NCBI RefSeq assembly: GCF_000208865.1
Contig: NC_018385.1
Location: forward strand, 682,001 to 746,000
Length of the DNA: 64,000 nt
Direction of reading: 5' to 3'
Source: Neospora caninum Liverpool
Lineage: Eukaryota; Apicomplexa; Conoidasida; Eucoccidiorida; Sarcocystidae
Both the position numbers and the translations under genes were made by a program. Positions 24,901-36,586 of this stretch are shown here, one piece after another (position 1 is the first letter of the stretch; each line of letters begins with the position of its first letter). A model generated the notes under the pieces. The model searched no databases. It was not told the DNA's origin and was given only the letters and a program-made list of their open reading frames with translations.

Positions 24901-27900
24901 AACAAGAGAACACGTACAGGAGGTTTCCGGTAGCGTGCGATCTCCGATTCACAACACAAGGTGGCCGTCGTGACATCAAGATCCGTGTAGATCCATCCAT
25001 ATGTAAGGCGGACCATCCTCATAGACTCCAAAACCCCAGTAACGGGTGACATGGAATGCCCGCAGTGTTTCCAGTGTAGCCATTGCTAGTTCAAAAAGAC
25101 GTCTTGTTCAATTTGGGTTCTACATTCTTATCCCCGTTTGGTGCAGCTTGCGACGCCCTGTTGGTGGTGACCACTCGACAATGCTTCGTCTACAAGTTGT
25201 CATCCGCCTTAGCGTGCCTGGTGAGGGGAGACTCCATCGTTGCATAACCGTCGTAGCAGAAGATGCTGCCACAGTGCGGTCGAAGCCAACGCGACGCGTG
25301 ATTTTACAGGCTTTCGCCTCTAGGTGACTCCAGTCACCCGCATGGAGGTTCCGCCTTTGTGCCACTCCCCCGCCTCAGGGGGCTTTCCTCCGGATCGCGC
25401 ATAAAAGAAGCGCAGTTCGCCTCCCATACAGCTTGCTCCACACCTTTTACAGGTTGACAGGCGTCTAGGTATGATCTCAGGGCTGCCTTAAAGAGAAGAT
25501 GATTCGACAATGCTAGAGAGCGCTGCGTATACGGATGTTGACAATGCAGACCTTGTCTCAAGCACTGCCGTACAGCCCCTGCGGTCGCCCAGGGCTTCCC
25601 TGAAATTTTACATCGTGGAATTACACGTAATTTAATTTTACTAGGAGGATTTGGGATTGGAAAACCTTGCACACTCATACTAAGAACCCCTTGGCTTCGT
25701 GTCTGTAGGAAAACTGCCAAGCTGCGTACGTCGACGACCTCCAGCAGCCCTGTTTCTTTGCAAAGCAGGGAGTCCGACACGCGTGTCTGGTTCAGCCTTC
25801 TCAGATCCAAGTGGGTTTCTCACCTGAACAACCAGCGGGACTCGCGGCGCCGATCTTGCCTCAGTCCAGCAACCACTCTACGTGCCGTGCCACGCATCGC
25901 GAACCAGCCTCACGCTCTGTTGCAGCACATCCGGGAACCCGTGACGAATCCTGCTGGAATAAGTACCTGTGTCTCCATAGGGAGACGTTGGACCGGTGCT
26001 GCGCTGGGACTTGGATACAAAAGTGTGCTCCCCGCGAAACTGAGTGCCGCTCTGCATGTTACGTCACTTCCCACGCCGCTCGAACCGTCAATGCTGAACG
26101 GGGCTGCACAAGGACATGCTCTACAAAGCGTTGCCGGCTCCAAAAGATGTCACCGCGACCGAACTGATAATCTGTCGCGTGGTATCGCTCGGTGTCATCT
26201 TACGCTGCAGGAGAGGCATGGTCGTGTCGCAATCGAGGGGAACACTCACACTCCGTATAACTGGGGAGACCACGGTTTTTACGTAGGAGCACATATCTGC
26301 GTTTTTCGTTCGGTTCTACAACTGCAGGTAGTGAATTATGAGACAAGGTGTACTGTGTGCACTCTGAAACCACACGACGGTTCGTGGAGGCCCAGCACTC
26401 TCATCTCGGCGCGCGTCGCGATCTCTCCTGACGTCTTATGTCTTGTAAGACACCCCAGATGCGCGCCTTCGACATCCCGGGAAAGAGCTGCCAAGCAGAG
26501 ATCCTTCAAGGCACTTACCAGCAAAGATACCGTTCCTGAGAGCTCGCTCGAGGCCGCGAGTCGTGATGCCCAGTGCCCGCCCTTAGCCTTCCACTGGGGT
26601 AAAGCCCTCGGGGGGTGTTCGCCCAAATCCGACCCCCGGCTAGAATTAAACGTGCCTCCATTCAGAACCGGGGGACCACCCATGGTGTCACCTCTCTCTT
26701 GATGCTTGACGCAGGTGGACGCCCAGGATCGGTCCCGGGTTCGCGCGTTTGATATTCTGACAGGCTCGACAGTACCTGGCCCATCAGGGCACTACATTGG
26801 CATCAAAGAGGTATAGGAAAACAACACTGTCGACTTCATAAGCAAGTCTAGCAAGAACTAGCCAGTTTCTAAAACGGTCAGGCAGGAGGGGCGGTCTGCC
26901 GGCACTTCCAAAGATTAAGCCTCGCAAGGATTCGTTGGAAGCACGGGAAGGATGCTCGGTATACGAAGACGCAGATGCGTATAGTACACCGGAAATGACT
27001 GTATCGATTTTGGAACTCGGTCTACCCGACTCCCGCTGTCTAGACCTACGGTTCTCACCTCCAGCAATGCTAAAAGTTAGTGTGTTGCAAGCAGTAATGT
27101 TCTGGTGTCAGAGAAACACTGTGGCGATGAGAAAAAAGCTATATTATGAGAAGAAGACGCAAAGACAAACAGCAGCAGCTGGGTGGAGATGTAAGACACT
27201 GCGAAAAAACTGCGAAAACGCAACCCTTTCCGTATGCCTCCTTTTAGGACGTGCTCTACCTTTGTCTACAGTGTGGCTACATTCGTTTGGTCCTGTATGC
27301 CTGCGAATATATGTGTGTGAAGATCAGTCTTAGCCAGCAAGAGAACACCCAGTGGCGCAAGCTGGTGATCCTCGACGACGCCGGCAGTCTGTTTCTTTCT
27401 CCCCTTCACAGGTACTTTCAATTTGCACTCCTTTTAGATGACGCTCGAAATGTGAGGCAAGAGTTAACCTCGTTTCTCACCCGTTTTGCAGTTTTGTAGC
27501 CGTGTGTCTCACTCCGGGAGTTCAATACAGGGATTCAGACTTCTCCAGTGCGCACGGACTACGGCTGTGCCCACCGGTTGTCTCTTTTACTCTCGCTTCG
27601 CTTTGTTTTTCAGCCCTTGCTGGACAAGACTCCACACTTCGCCTGTGCAGTCCTTCGCTTGGGACGAGACAAACGCGCTAGTCGCTATCTCCAACAGCAC
27701 AGTGGTATGCTGGTTCGTCCCCGCCGCCTCCATGCCTTTGGACCTCCTTGAGGAGTTCCAGGTGAGGATTGCATCAACTGCAGGAAAACCTCATTGCAGC
27801 GGGGTGAAGGGGGGAGGCATTTGCGGGCGAGTGGCGTGACCGCCGCTCCTTTTCTGCCGAAAACAACGGCCACATGTGTCCTGAACCAACCGCCGGCTTT

Positions 27901-29932
27901 TAAAGCACACATGACATCCTTGAAGAACACCGAAAGTGCAGGGTTGCCGACTTGTTCTTTTTCGGAGAGAGAAGCCCATGACACCCGCAGGCTTTTTTTC
28001 ACCAGATCACCAAGGAAGCAGGCGACAAGAACCTCGAGAGTCAAATCGTGGCCTTCCACGACGGTTACCTGACAATGAGGAGACCGGACGGCGCCCTACT
28101 TCAGATTGCTGTTTCACCGTTCGCGAACGCAGTATTTGACCAGATTGCCAAGCTGAGGTGGTAGGCGTTGCACTGACGTATGAAATGACTTGGCGTGTAG
28201 ACGCACGTCGCAGCCTCGGTGGATGGCCGAGTTCCCGTGGAAGATTCGAGGACTGGACGGCTGATTCGCAAAACCTATGGAAGCCTCACGTGTAGCGGAC
28301 GCTTGGCAAAGCTCGTGGTCCTCCCGGTTTTGCAGATGAGACCTCGAAAAAAAGAGCGGGAGCAGTGCCACGCTCACTGATGCCCATCAGCAGCTGGTGT
28401 GACTTCCGACTTTGAGGTTTCCGTTTGGTTTTCAGGCCTCTTCCAGCGGGTGTCAGTGCGCGTTTTTCCTGCCTCAGGAATCGAGCGATCAGGCTCTGCC
28501 GACTCCTGAGGGTCAAGGCGCTTTGGGGCTACCTTGCGGCGACGGCTGTTGCACACAGGTATTGGCGCACGAGCGACAGTGCCTCACCAACGACGATGCG
28601 AACTTGTCCTTTTCGACCGTGGGCGAACGAACAAAGGGAAGACGACTAGCAATCCTAACGTGTTTACCGATATCTGTGCGGTCCTGCTTACGCAGCCAAA
28701 GCACAGCTGCCTTCGCTTCCTTTTCGTTTTCATGTTCTTCCGCAGAGAACTCGGGACTGCAGAGATTGCCTTCGCTGCCATCGGGAACACGGTCGCCGTT
28801 CACCAGCTTCAGTGTATCCACACGATCGCCCACCCGATCAGGAGGACTGCCGAAACAGCGCTTCTGTGTCGCAAGACAGACGATGCCGTCCACCTTCTGT
28901 TGGAGCATGGCCTCGTCTACCGCGCACTAGAAATACTCATGGAAGTCCACCGATGGCAGGTCCGTTTGTACTTGGCGTGCTCGTGTTGGGATCCGGAAAT
29001 GTTTGCCGCGCAAGTAAACCTCCGAACCGCCGGGAAATGGAATCTGGGGACCGCGTGCCTCGCCTGAAAGATGGCAGCGAAGCGCCACAGTTTTTCGGGG
29101 AGTATTGTGCCTTCCCCGCCAAACGATCCAGTTCTGGGCTTCGTTTCCTCTTGTTGATGTTGATAGTCTGAATATCTGCGTCTACGGAGTTTCCAGACTG
29201 CTGAGTTCCGTCTCCAGGTTTCGGTGTGAGTGCGTCCAAAAAGTATTGCTCCGTCAATCCACAGAGATGTTTTCGGACAAGAGACACACACCATCTCTTT
29301 ACGCACGGTCCCTGATTCTTGTCCGTTTTCTGGGGAAAACGCGTCTCCCGATCCCACGTGCGAATTGCACACGTGCAACTGTCTCTCTGCAGGCTCTTCC
29401 CTTTCCACCGTTGAGCGCAGCCTCAGTCACCCCCCGCTGAACTGTGTTCTGTGACTCCTTTGGCAGGAGGCACTGGATCTGGCCACGGCGTACAAGACAC
29501 ATGTCGACACGGTTGTTGCCCACAGAAAAAAGTTTCTAGATGGCTTCGGCCTGTCTGAGACAGATTCGAAGTTTAAGGCAGCTCTGCAAGTAAGCTGCGC
29601 ATTTCCGTGCCTTGTTGGCCTTCCCCAGAACCAGTCACGAAAAACTGAGACAGCCTTAAATGCGCGGCCTCAGTCTCATATAGTTACCAAAAGGCTGGAG
29701 CTGAAAAAAGCCGTCGACTGCCGAAGAATCGTGCCGGTTGTCGAGAGAAATGCATGTGCCTTCTGTCAGCCATTGCCCGCTCTGCGAGTCTAGAAGACAA
29801 GCGTTTCTGCGGTGTGCGTGGACGCAGGCCACTGAAATCGACTGGTCAGCCATCCAGGCGAAGATTCGCATGGACACGGAGAGAGAAGAGAAAGCGACAA
29901 ATGCTGCAGCGCGTCCTCATACGCAGAGTTAG
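21986..29932 (+). CDS. IFT80: Intraflagellar transport protein IFT80 (WD40 plus helical repeat)
   Basis: IFT-B subunit with two WD40 propellers and a C-terminal helical domain. Exons, most with matching phases: 21986-22563, an unresolved short exon near 22840-22917, 23013-23500, 24047-24201, 24730-24793, 25147-25220, 25709-25810, 26328-26444, 26715-26810, 26929-27075, 27353-27411, 27614-27761, 28015-28157, 28478-28558, 28746-28959, 29467-29589, 29828-29932; roughly 920 aa. It starts MRVLFDV, like MRLK in animals. WD40 blades are visible as AVTSVTWSPDGSHFVSAGDD, LTVDWSRTMILSGGEDGHYK and AVRWSPSGDTFAVGS. The C-terminal half follows IFT80 closely: FAWDETNALVAISN, YLTMRRPDGALLQIAVSP, AIRLCRLLRVKALWGYLAAT, ELGTAEIAFAAIG, LATAYKTHVDTVVAHRKKFL and EIDWSAIQAKIRMD. 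It is longer than human IFT80 (777 aa), mainly in the N-terminal propeller. The donor at 28960 is GTCCGT, which is atypical. Confidence 0.92.
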
Positions 29933-32116
29933 GATGGTTAAGAAGGGAGTGAACCGCTATCCGTGGAACTCCACCGGTGTTTTCTCGGGGATGTGTGCGT
30001 TAGTGGAGATCGCTGACCGACAGGGTTGGTAAGGCTTTCTGTCGAACGCCCTCTCTTGCCAGTGATGTTGTATTTCTCTGCGTGTCCCATAGTGCTCAGC
30101 TCCGCGCGGGGGCGGTCCGAACAGACCTCGGGTTTAATTACGGCAGTGTGGCGTTTTCATCAAGCGCCACTGTGAAGGCTTTTCGCGACACGTCCAGCTT
30201 TTTGACCCTGTTACGAGTGCACCGACGGTCGCCAAAGGCGTACACACTCGTACACACGCCTCTTCCAATCCACAGCAGGTTGCCACGTGGAATACTCTCT
30301 CGCTTCTCTAGTTCGATTTCGGTCAGCCGTGTGCAAGTGGGACAAACGAATGCTCTCGTGCAGTGCTGACACCCTTTTTATCGCAATGTGTACTGGCACA
30401 CACTTCCGCCTTCCTAGCTGACTCTCTCCTTCGGCGGATGCCTTCCTCTTTTTGAAGAGAGGAGGAAGGCATCCGCCGAGCTGGGTCAGGAAATCTGGTC
30501 GAAACAGCTGCGCCGGAGAGAGAGTGGATAGTTTCCTCTAGCCGAGATCGGAATTCCTTCGTCGGACGCTCGGCCATCGCACACACCATCATCTCGCCCC
30601 GCGCAACTTTCACCTCTTTACCTGCCTTTTTGGAGACAAACTGCTTGTAACCTTGTGGACGGCGGGGATTGCCCCTCCCTCAACGTTCGCTGCGAGGTGA
30701 ACCCACGAACGTCGCCGGCGTTCCGGCATTTCAAAGCTGGACCGCGTCGTCCTGGCACCTTGCAAAAATGCACGTCTTTTCGCTGCCGCCGCTGGCCCGT
30801 GTTTTCTACCCCTGCTCTCAAGCTGTACACAAAGTTTGTGGACACGTACGTTCCACCGTCAACGCTGAACTGTTCAACAGGAGCGCCCTCGGCGAGAGAG
30901 AAGGGACAGAGAGGACCAGCTATCGCTAGTTCACCTGTGCGCAGGAACCTCGCCGCCCGCTTTCTGGCCAATGGAGGGAGACGGGGAGAGGAAACGTGGA
31001 GTTGGCCTATGGAAAGGTGACTCGACGAACGGGGCAAAAAAAGAGAAGGGGAAGAGAATTCCTTCCGAATATCCCGTTCTAAACAGCGATTTCTCGCCAA
31101 AACCCTGACGCTGCGAGACAAAGCTCGAGCCGGGGTGAGTCGATGCAGTACGGCGTTTCCGGCGCTCAGTGGCCAGCGCAACGGCGATACGGTTACGAGT
31201 GCAAATCGAGTTCCGCGTCTCTTTCTTTTTCCCGAGCTTTCAAGCGAACGAGGCGAGAAAGTCTTCCTGCTTTTCCTCAATTCAGTGCTTTCCTTGATGG
31301 GGTGACGCCTGTGTCGAATCGAGATATTTTCCCCGCGCGGATTTCGCCTGGTGTGCCCCAGTCCTCGTTCCACAGTGGCAGCAGCCCTCTGTTTGACAGG
31401 TCTTCAGAGAGACGAGAGTTCTCGAGAAAAGCCGAGAGCGCTCGCTTCTGGTTCGATGCAAGAGAGAATGCAGTAGAGTACCGCCGCCGCCCTTTTTCAG
31501 TCTTCGCGTTCTTACGTCATTTGTCGCGTCGCCGGCTGCCTTTGCAGCCTCGGGAAGTCTCAACTGGGGAAGCGGGCCGACGCCTAGTGTTCCTTTGACC
31601 GCGTTCGCCAGGACCACGTCCCAGCTCTCAAATTCAACGCGGTTTTTTTTCGCAGATCGCGAACGGTCTCGGGGAGACTCTGCCCCGGTTCAACCCCGTC
31701 CCTTCAGGCCGTCAGGACGGGGATCTCCGGCTGCCTCGAGAGGCGTTTCGACCTCGTACGTTGTTCTCCATTTTCACGACCTATACAGACGTGTATGTGT
31801 GGGCGGAAGTACGGCACTACTCGTGTGAACTCCCTCGTGGATTTCTATGAGCTCTTTTCTGTATCCAGATTTCTCTTAGGACTCTTCACCGCGTTCCAGC
31901 GCGTAGCCGCGCGGGAGAGGCCGATCCATTTTAGGTTTTCGGATGCATGCTCGATCTTCATCCCTCGTCTTTTCCAGTCGCCCCTCATCTCGCCTGTCCC
32001 CCTCATTTCCTTGTACTCCCCTCATCCCGTCTCACTCCCGCCCAGGTACCGGTTGTCGAAACTGACGTTGCGGATCTTTCTTGCGCGTCTTCGTTTCCCC
32101 GAAAAGGCCCGTTGAC
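29933..32116. promoter_or_regulatory. Spacer and presumed promoter before the TSR gene
   Basis: Two kilobases between the IFT80 stop and the next start codon on the same strand. No conserved frame is visible. It contains a perfect 18-bp hairpin (separate entry). A pyrimidine-rich stretch at about 31960-32050 lies shortly before the TSR start codon. Confidence 0.45.
30431..30479. repeat. Perfect 18-bp inverted repeat with 13-nt loop
   Basis: The left arm, 30431-30448 (TCGGCGGATGCCTTCCTC), is exactly complementary to the right arm, 30462-30479. The loop is 30449-30461. The arm is GC-rich, so a stable DNA cruciform or RNA hairpin could form. It lies about 0.5 kb past the IFT80 stop and 1.6 kb before the TSR gene. 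Function unknown. Confidence 0.9.
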
Positions 32117-35100
32117 ATGGCGTCGTCACGGAGTAGCTGGTGTTCTGTTGGGGCGTCACAGGGGCGTTTCCCTCCCTCTTGTCGAAATGTAGGTCCATGT
32201 GGCTCGGCTTTTTCTGGGGCTTCGAGTCGGCGCTGCATCGCATCGAAGTGCCCATCTTGTGGTCCGGTGCGCGGACCGTCTTGCTCTCCTCGCTCCTGTC
32301 GCTCCGTTTCAGTCTGTAGGAGAGATGCTGTGGACCGGTTGCGTCTTGACTGCTCCTCGACGCGTTTCCTTCTGTTTCTCGTTCTTCTTCCTCTCCTTAC
32401 GCTCTTCTCCCCGGCAGCCGTCTCCTCCCTTGTCTCCTTCTCGCCCTCTGTCTCTCTCTTCGTCGCAGCAGAGTCGCGTGCTGACGCCTCTGCCGAGCCT
32501 TCCTCACCAGAAGCTGGCCAGGCCGCGAACTCGATCAGTGCGACGAGCGAGGCCGACAAGAAGACGGACGACAGCGCGGAGGAGGACAAAACAAAGCGCA
32601 CGGAAGAAGAGTTGAAGGAGAAAGCCCGGGAAGCGGCAAACGCGGCTGCCGACGCTGCTGCGAAGGCCTTGGAATTGCGCGTTCCTCTGCCTTCGCTGGT
32701 CACGGCGACGGCAGGCGCTGCGGCGGCGCAAACAACCGACCAAAAAGACGCCGGCGTGGCAACTCAAGCCGGGACATCCAAGGTGGTGCGTCCAGATGAT
32801 CTGCGGTATCAGAACACTCCAGAGAACCCAAAGGACGGCGACACTGCGAAAAAGGAAGAGGAAACACCGATTCCCGTGGACGGGGGAGAGTGTATCATCT
32901 TCGCCGCGGAGGAAGGCGACAAAGACAGGTAGACTGTGCGGTCTTCCCAGAGCGACGTGCACGAGCGCTCCGTCCTTGAATGGAATTCCACTGTTGTTTT
33001 AATCGTGCGCTCTCGCCGTCCGCTTGCCGGTGCGGTCTTCTCGTCTTGTCACTCGCGTTCCCTCTGCACGACGCGTCGGGAGGTACTCGAAACGCGTTGG
33101 TGCCCCCGGTTGCGTCGTTCTCGCAGCTCGGCTTCTTCTCTCCCGATCCTTCTTTTCTGTGTTTCTCACCCGTCCTCTTTCTCGCCGGCGTCGAGCAGCC
33201 TCCTGTCGGGTTCTTCATGCTCACTGTTGCTTCATCTTTTTGTCCGGACGAGATGAGTCTCTTCCGCTCGTCCCGTTTTGCCTCCTTTCCTTCCGTGGCG
33301 CCGCTTCCTTTTCGCTTCCTTCCCCTCGCGTTTCGGCCCCAACCGCGTCTCCCCTTCGTCGCTGTGGATCCTGTCTCCGCGCCTCGATGTGCGACCCTGC
33401 GTGGCCGTCGCGTTTTGCCATGCCGTCCGCCTCGGAATTCTTAATTCTTAACCGTTACTTCGATCTGTTCCGGCTGCGGCCGCCCGGCATCAGTTCTAAA
33501 ACCCCTCATTTGAGCACACCCTGCATCGCGGCTTTGCTCCTCGCGTCTCCTCCGAATCCACTATCGGTGTTTTCTCGGTTCCGTGTAGATCGGGCCTGTC
33601 GATCGTTCCACCCTGTTAAAACGCTGTGTGACGAACGGTTTCGCTCGTGGAAATCCAGTGTCTCTTCGCCTGTCATGCACTGCACTTGGCACATGCACGC
33701 CGCGCCGACGCACCGCGTTTCACTCCCTTCGCGCGTGAGAATCCTCTCCGATTTCTCCAGTGTTTCTCACGCGTCGTCTGTTTTCTTGCAGCTGTTCCTG
33801 TCCCAAGGGCTTCGTCCTCTGCAACGTGCAAGACGTCCAGGCAGTCCGGACGCGCCTCGCAAAGATCGAGCAAGCAGCGAGGGCCGCCGCCGTGCGCGAG
33901 TTGCTGCTGCGTCTCGACAAACTTCCGGCAGAAGAGCTTCAGAAGGCTCCTGCGTCAAGCGCCAAGGGGTCGGAAACGGGCGACGAGGCCTCAGGCGCGC
34001 CGACGGCCAAGACAAGTGGGGGCGAACTGCGGGGGAGCGCAAATGCGTCAGGCGACCAGGCGGCAGAAGGCACCGGCGGGACCGACGAGGAAGAGCGTCG
34101 CGAGGCGATGCTTCCCCCCGAGCTGGCCGAGTACGCGAAGAAAGCCGCGAAGACGGCCATGAGTCTGCATGTGCCGGCGTGGGTAAAGACCTTGTGCGAC
34201 GAGGACGAGAAAACCGGATTCAAATCGTACGGCGTCCAAATCGACTACGAAGCCGAAGCCACATGCACTGATTCCGGAACGAAGGACGAACCCGCCGTCG
34301 ATTTTCTCTACGACCTCAGTAAGTCGAATTGTCTCTCTCAGAGGCGAGGATCCCGCAAGGCGACGCGGATTGGTCAAAAGCAGCCGTGCAAAAGCGAACG
34401 AGAGAACGCTTCGTGAGAATGAGTCAGTGCGAGGAGACGCAGAGAGGCGTGCATGTGGGACACGACTTTCGAAAACAGGCACTGGACACGTCGCAGGCAC
34501 GCCTTTTGAATCCTAGACTTGGTGCACTCAGAGGGGAAAGGCGAAAAGCGAGGGAGCATAAACGCTCGGCGGACTCGGCCACAAAGCGCACACGTCACTC
34601 TAAGCAGTCTCCAGGGGGCTCGAACCGAAACCGGAGATCGAGGAAACCCTCAACGGTAGTAACGCGTTTCGCACCTGCGTCTCCCGAGTCGTGTCTCACC
34701 CTTCCTCTCTTCGCCGTCCACCCTTTATGATCTCGCGTTCTCCGTTTGCTGATCGGTCTCGCACGTGCCGGTCCGCCTGGTGGTTGTGTCTCTATTCTCG
34801 AACTGCCTCATTCTTCGGGTTCCTGTCTCCTTCCCGTTTCTCCATTGCGTCGTCTCCCAAGCCCGTTCAGCCGTTGGCCGTCTCTCGCCCCGCCGCGTCG
34901 CGTACCCTTTGCCCTGGGGGCTACGAGTCGCGCCTTTGTTTCCTTTCTCCTGACTTGTCTCGTTTTCTATGCGGCCCGTTTTTAGCGGTCTCAGCTGGTC
35001 TGCTGTTTCGTCCTCTCCCAAGCACACGCTCTCGCGCGTTCCTTGTGCTCGGTAGCGTTTGTCGCCGCCGCGCCTGCGTTCCGTCTTTTCCGGGCATTTT

Positions 35101-36555
35101 CGTTCTCTCTTCTCGTGGCTGTGTTCTGTCTTCCGTCTCTGCCCCGTCTGAAGTCCCCGATTCGTTGTCTCTTCGCCTCTCAGTTGTGGCGGGCGCCTCA
35201 CCCGGCGAAGGGGGGGGTGTGAAGGCCATTCGTTTTGCCTTTCAGCTGCGGGCGAGGTCCTGGCGAACGCCACCGAGCGTGTGTCATTTGCGTGTGTGTC
35301 CAGACACATATGTACCCTTGGACCGACTCCACAAACTGCAGAAGAAGGACAGCAGCTGGACGCCGAGACACTGCTTGGTTGCCGACTTCTACTTGTGCAA
35401 GCGTCTCCCCGCGGGGAGGGAGAAAGTAAGTCCCTCGTTGTTGTTTTCGCGCACTTTCGTCTGCGGTCGTCTTTGCGCGCGGCAAGTTTCTCAACGCGCC
35501 GCGACATGTTTTGTCCACTGTGTCCCGTTTGAGAGCCGGCGGCACTCCGCAGATACACACTCGAGGCAGCTTGTTAACTTCCACCTGCACGCGTTGCCTT
35601 TGTGCATGCAAACCCCGTCGAATCCGTTATGGAGAGGCTGGTTTGCGTGCTCGAACCCCCGTTCTCTCCTGTTTCCTGTGGACGTCGTTTTCCGCTTTTC
35701 CCTCTCCCACGGAGAGGCCTCGAGGCTCGGTCTCTCCGTTTGTCTCGACGGCAGTTCGGCGACTTCGCTGTTGGCGACGGATGTCTCCCTTTCCGTCTCT
35801 AGGTCCACTGCGAGATCTCTGACTGGAGCGAGTGGTCCACAGAGTGCCTAGACAACACGCAAACGCGCAAGAAGATCATCACCCGCAGTGGTAAGAGAAA
35901 ACCAACTCGCGTTGTCAAGAGTTTCCATTCCCGAATGGCCAGGCGTTCTCGGCGGATATTCACCTCAGCAGCTGTGCAAAAGGTTGAGTGAGCGATCTCC
36001 CGTTTCGTGGGGCTCCACGCGTTTTCGCCCACTTTTTCGTGTCAACGGTAGCCCACGTGTGCGGCACACGCGCTCGCACGCGCTCGCACAGGACAGCGCA
36101 TGTGCCTGGTGTGCATGGACGCACGCATTTGTGTGCACAGCTGTACAGTGCTGTAAGAAGCTAGACGTTTCTTTGGTTTCAGCACGCGTCCTGCACGCCT
36201 CGTGGAGCCGGGCACACACGTGCCGCCGCCCTTCTGGGAGTTGGGGTCTGCGAAGAGAAGGCATGCGCCGATTGCTGCACGCATGTCCTGTCCCGAGTCT
36301 CCCAGGCGCGAAGCGACATGCGTGGAATTCGAAACGGGTGCAATTTCCTCGCCGGGCGTTCGTGTGTATGTGTGTGTGTTTCGGTCCTTTTCGCGAAGGA
36401 TGTATCTCCTGCTCGTGTAAGGCTCTCTCCAAGAAGTATGGCCTTTTCGCTTCCGTTTCTCCACAGGTCAACACGGCGGACGCGCGTGCGTCTGGGACGG
36501 AAAGCAGCCGGTTCACGCCGAGGTGACAGAGGTCCGTTCGTGCAGCGAATCGTAA
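32117..36555 (+). CDS. Secreted or signal-anchored protein with C-terminal thrombospondin type 1 repeat
   Basis: Five exons with consistent phases: 32117-32928, 33792-34318, 35304-35425, 35803-35890, 36467-36555; about 545 aa. A strongly hydrophobic segment (FLLFLVLLPLLTLFSPAAV, about residues 80-100) follows a Cys/Ser-rich lead and can act as a recessed signal peptide or anchor. Then come an acidic, Ala-rich helical region (EELKEKAREAANAAADAAA), a Cys cluster spanning the exon 1-2 join (SCSCPKGFVLC), and a Cys-bearing segment (CLVADFYLCKRLPAGREK). It ends in a TSR-like module, CEISDWSEWSTEC, then TRKKIITRSG joined to QHGGRACVWDG, closing at RSCSES. The WxxW core is present but the CSVTCG motif is absent. 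There is no transmembrane segment after the TSR, so it is probably soluble and secreted. The layout recalls apicomplexan SPATR (altered thrombospondin repeat) proteins, but I cannot confirm that. The exon 3 acceptor (GTGTCCAG) is weak and was chosen by phase. Confidence 0.75.
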
Positions 36556-36586
36556 GATTTTGAGAACGCTCGGCGTTCTCAAAATC
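36556..36586 (+). repeat. Perfect 14-bp hairpin directly after the TSR stop codon
   Basis: The arms are 36556-36569 (GATTTTGAGAACGC) and 36573-36586, separated by the 3-nt loop TCG. It begins at the base after TAA (36553-36555). The 14 bp are all matched, so the transcript should fold tightly at the start of its 3' untranslated region. Confidence 0.9.

Noticed and set aside
33024..34271. 415-codon plus-strand frame
   Set aside because: Crosses an intron and reads exon 2 of the TSR gene in the wrong frame; Arg/Ser-rich shadow.
35640..35670. T-arm-like sequence (GGGGTTCGAGC on minus)
   Set aside because: The flanking bases do not form a 5-bp T stem or acceptor stem, so it is not a tRNA.
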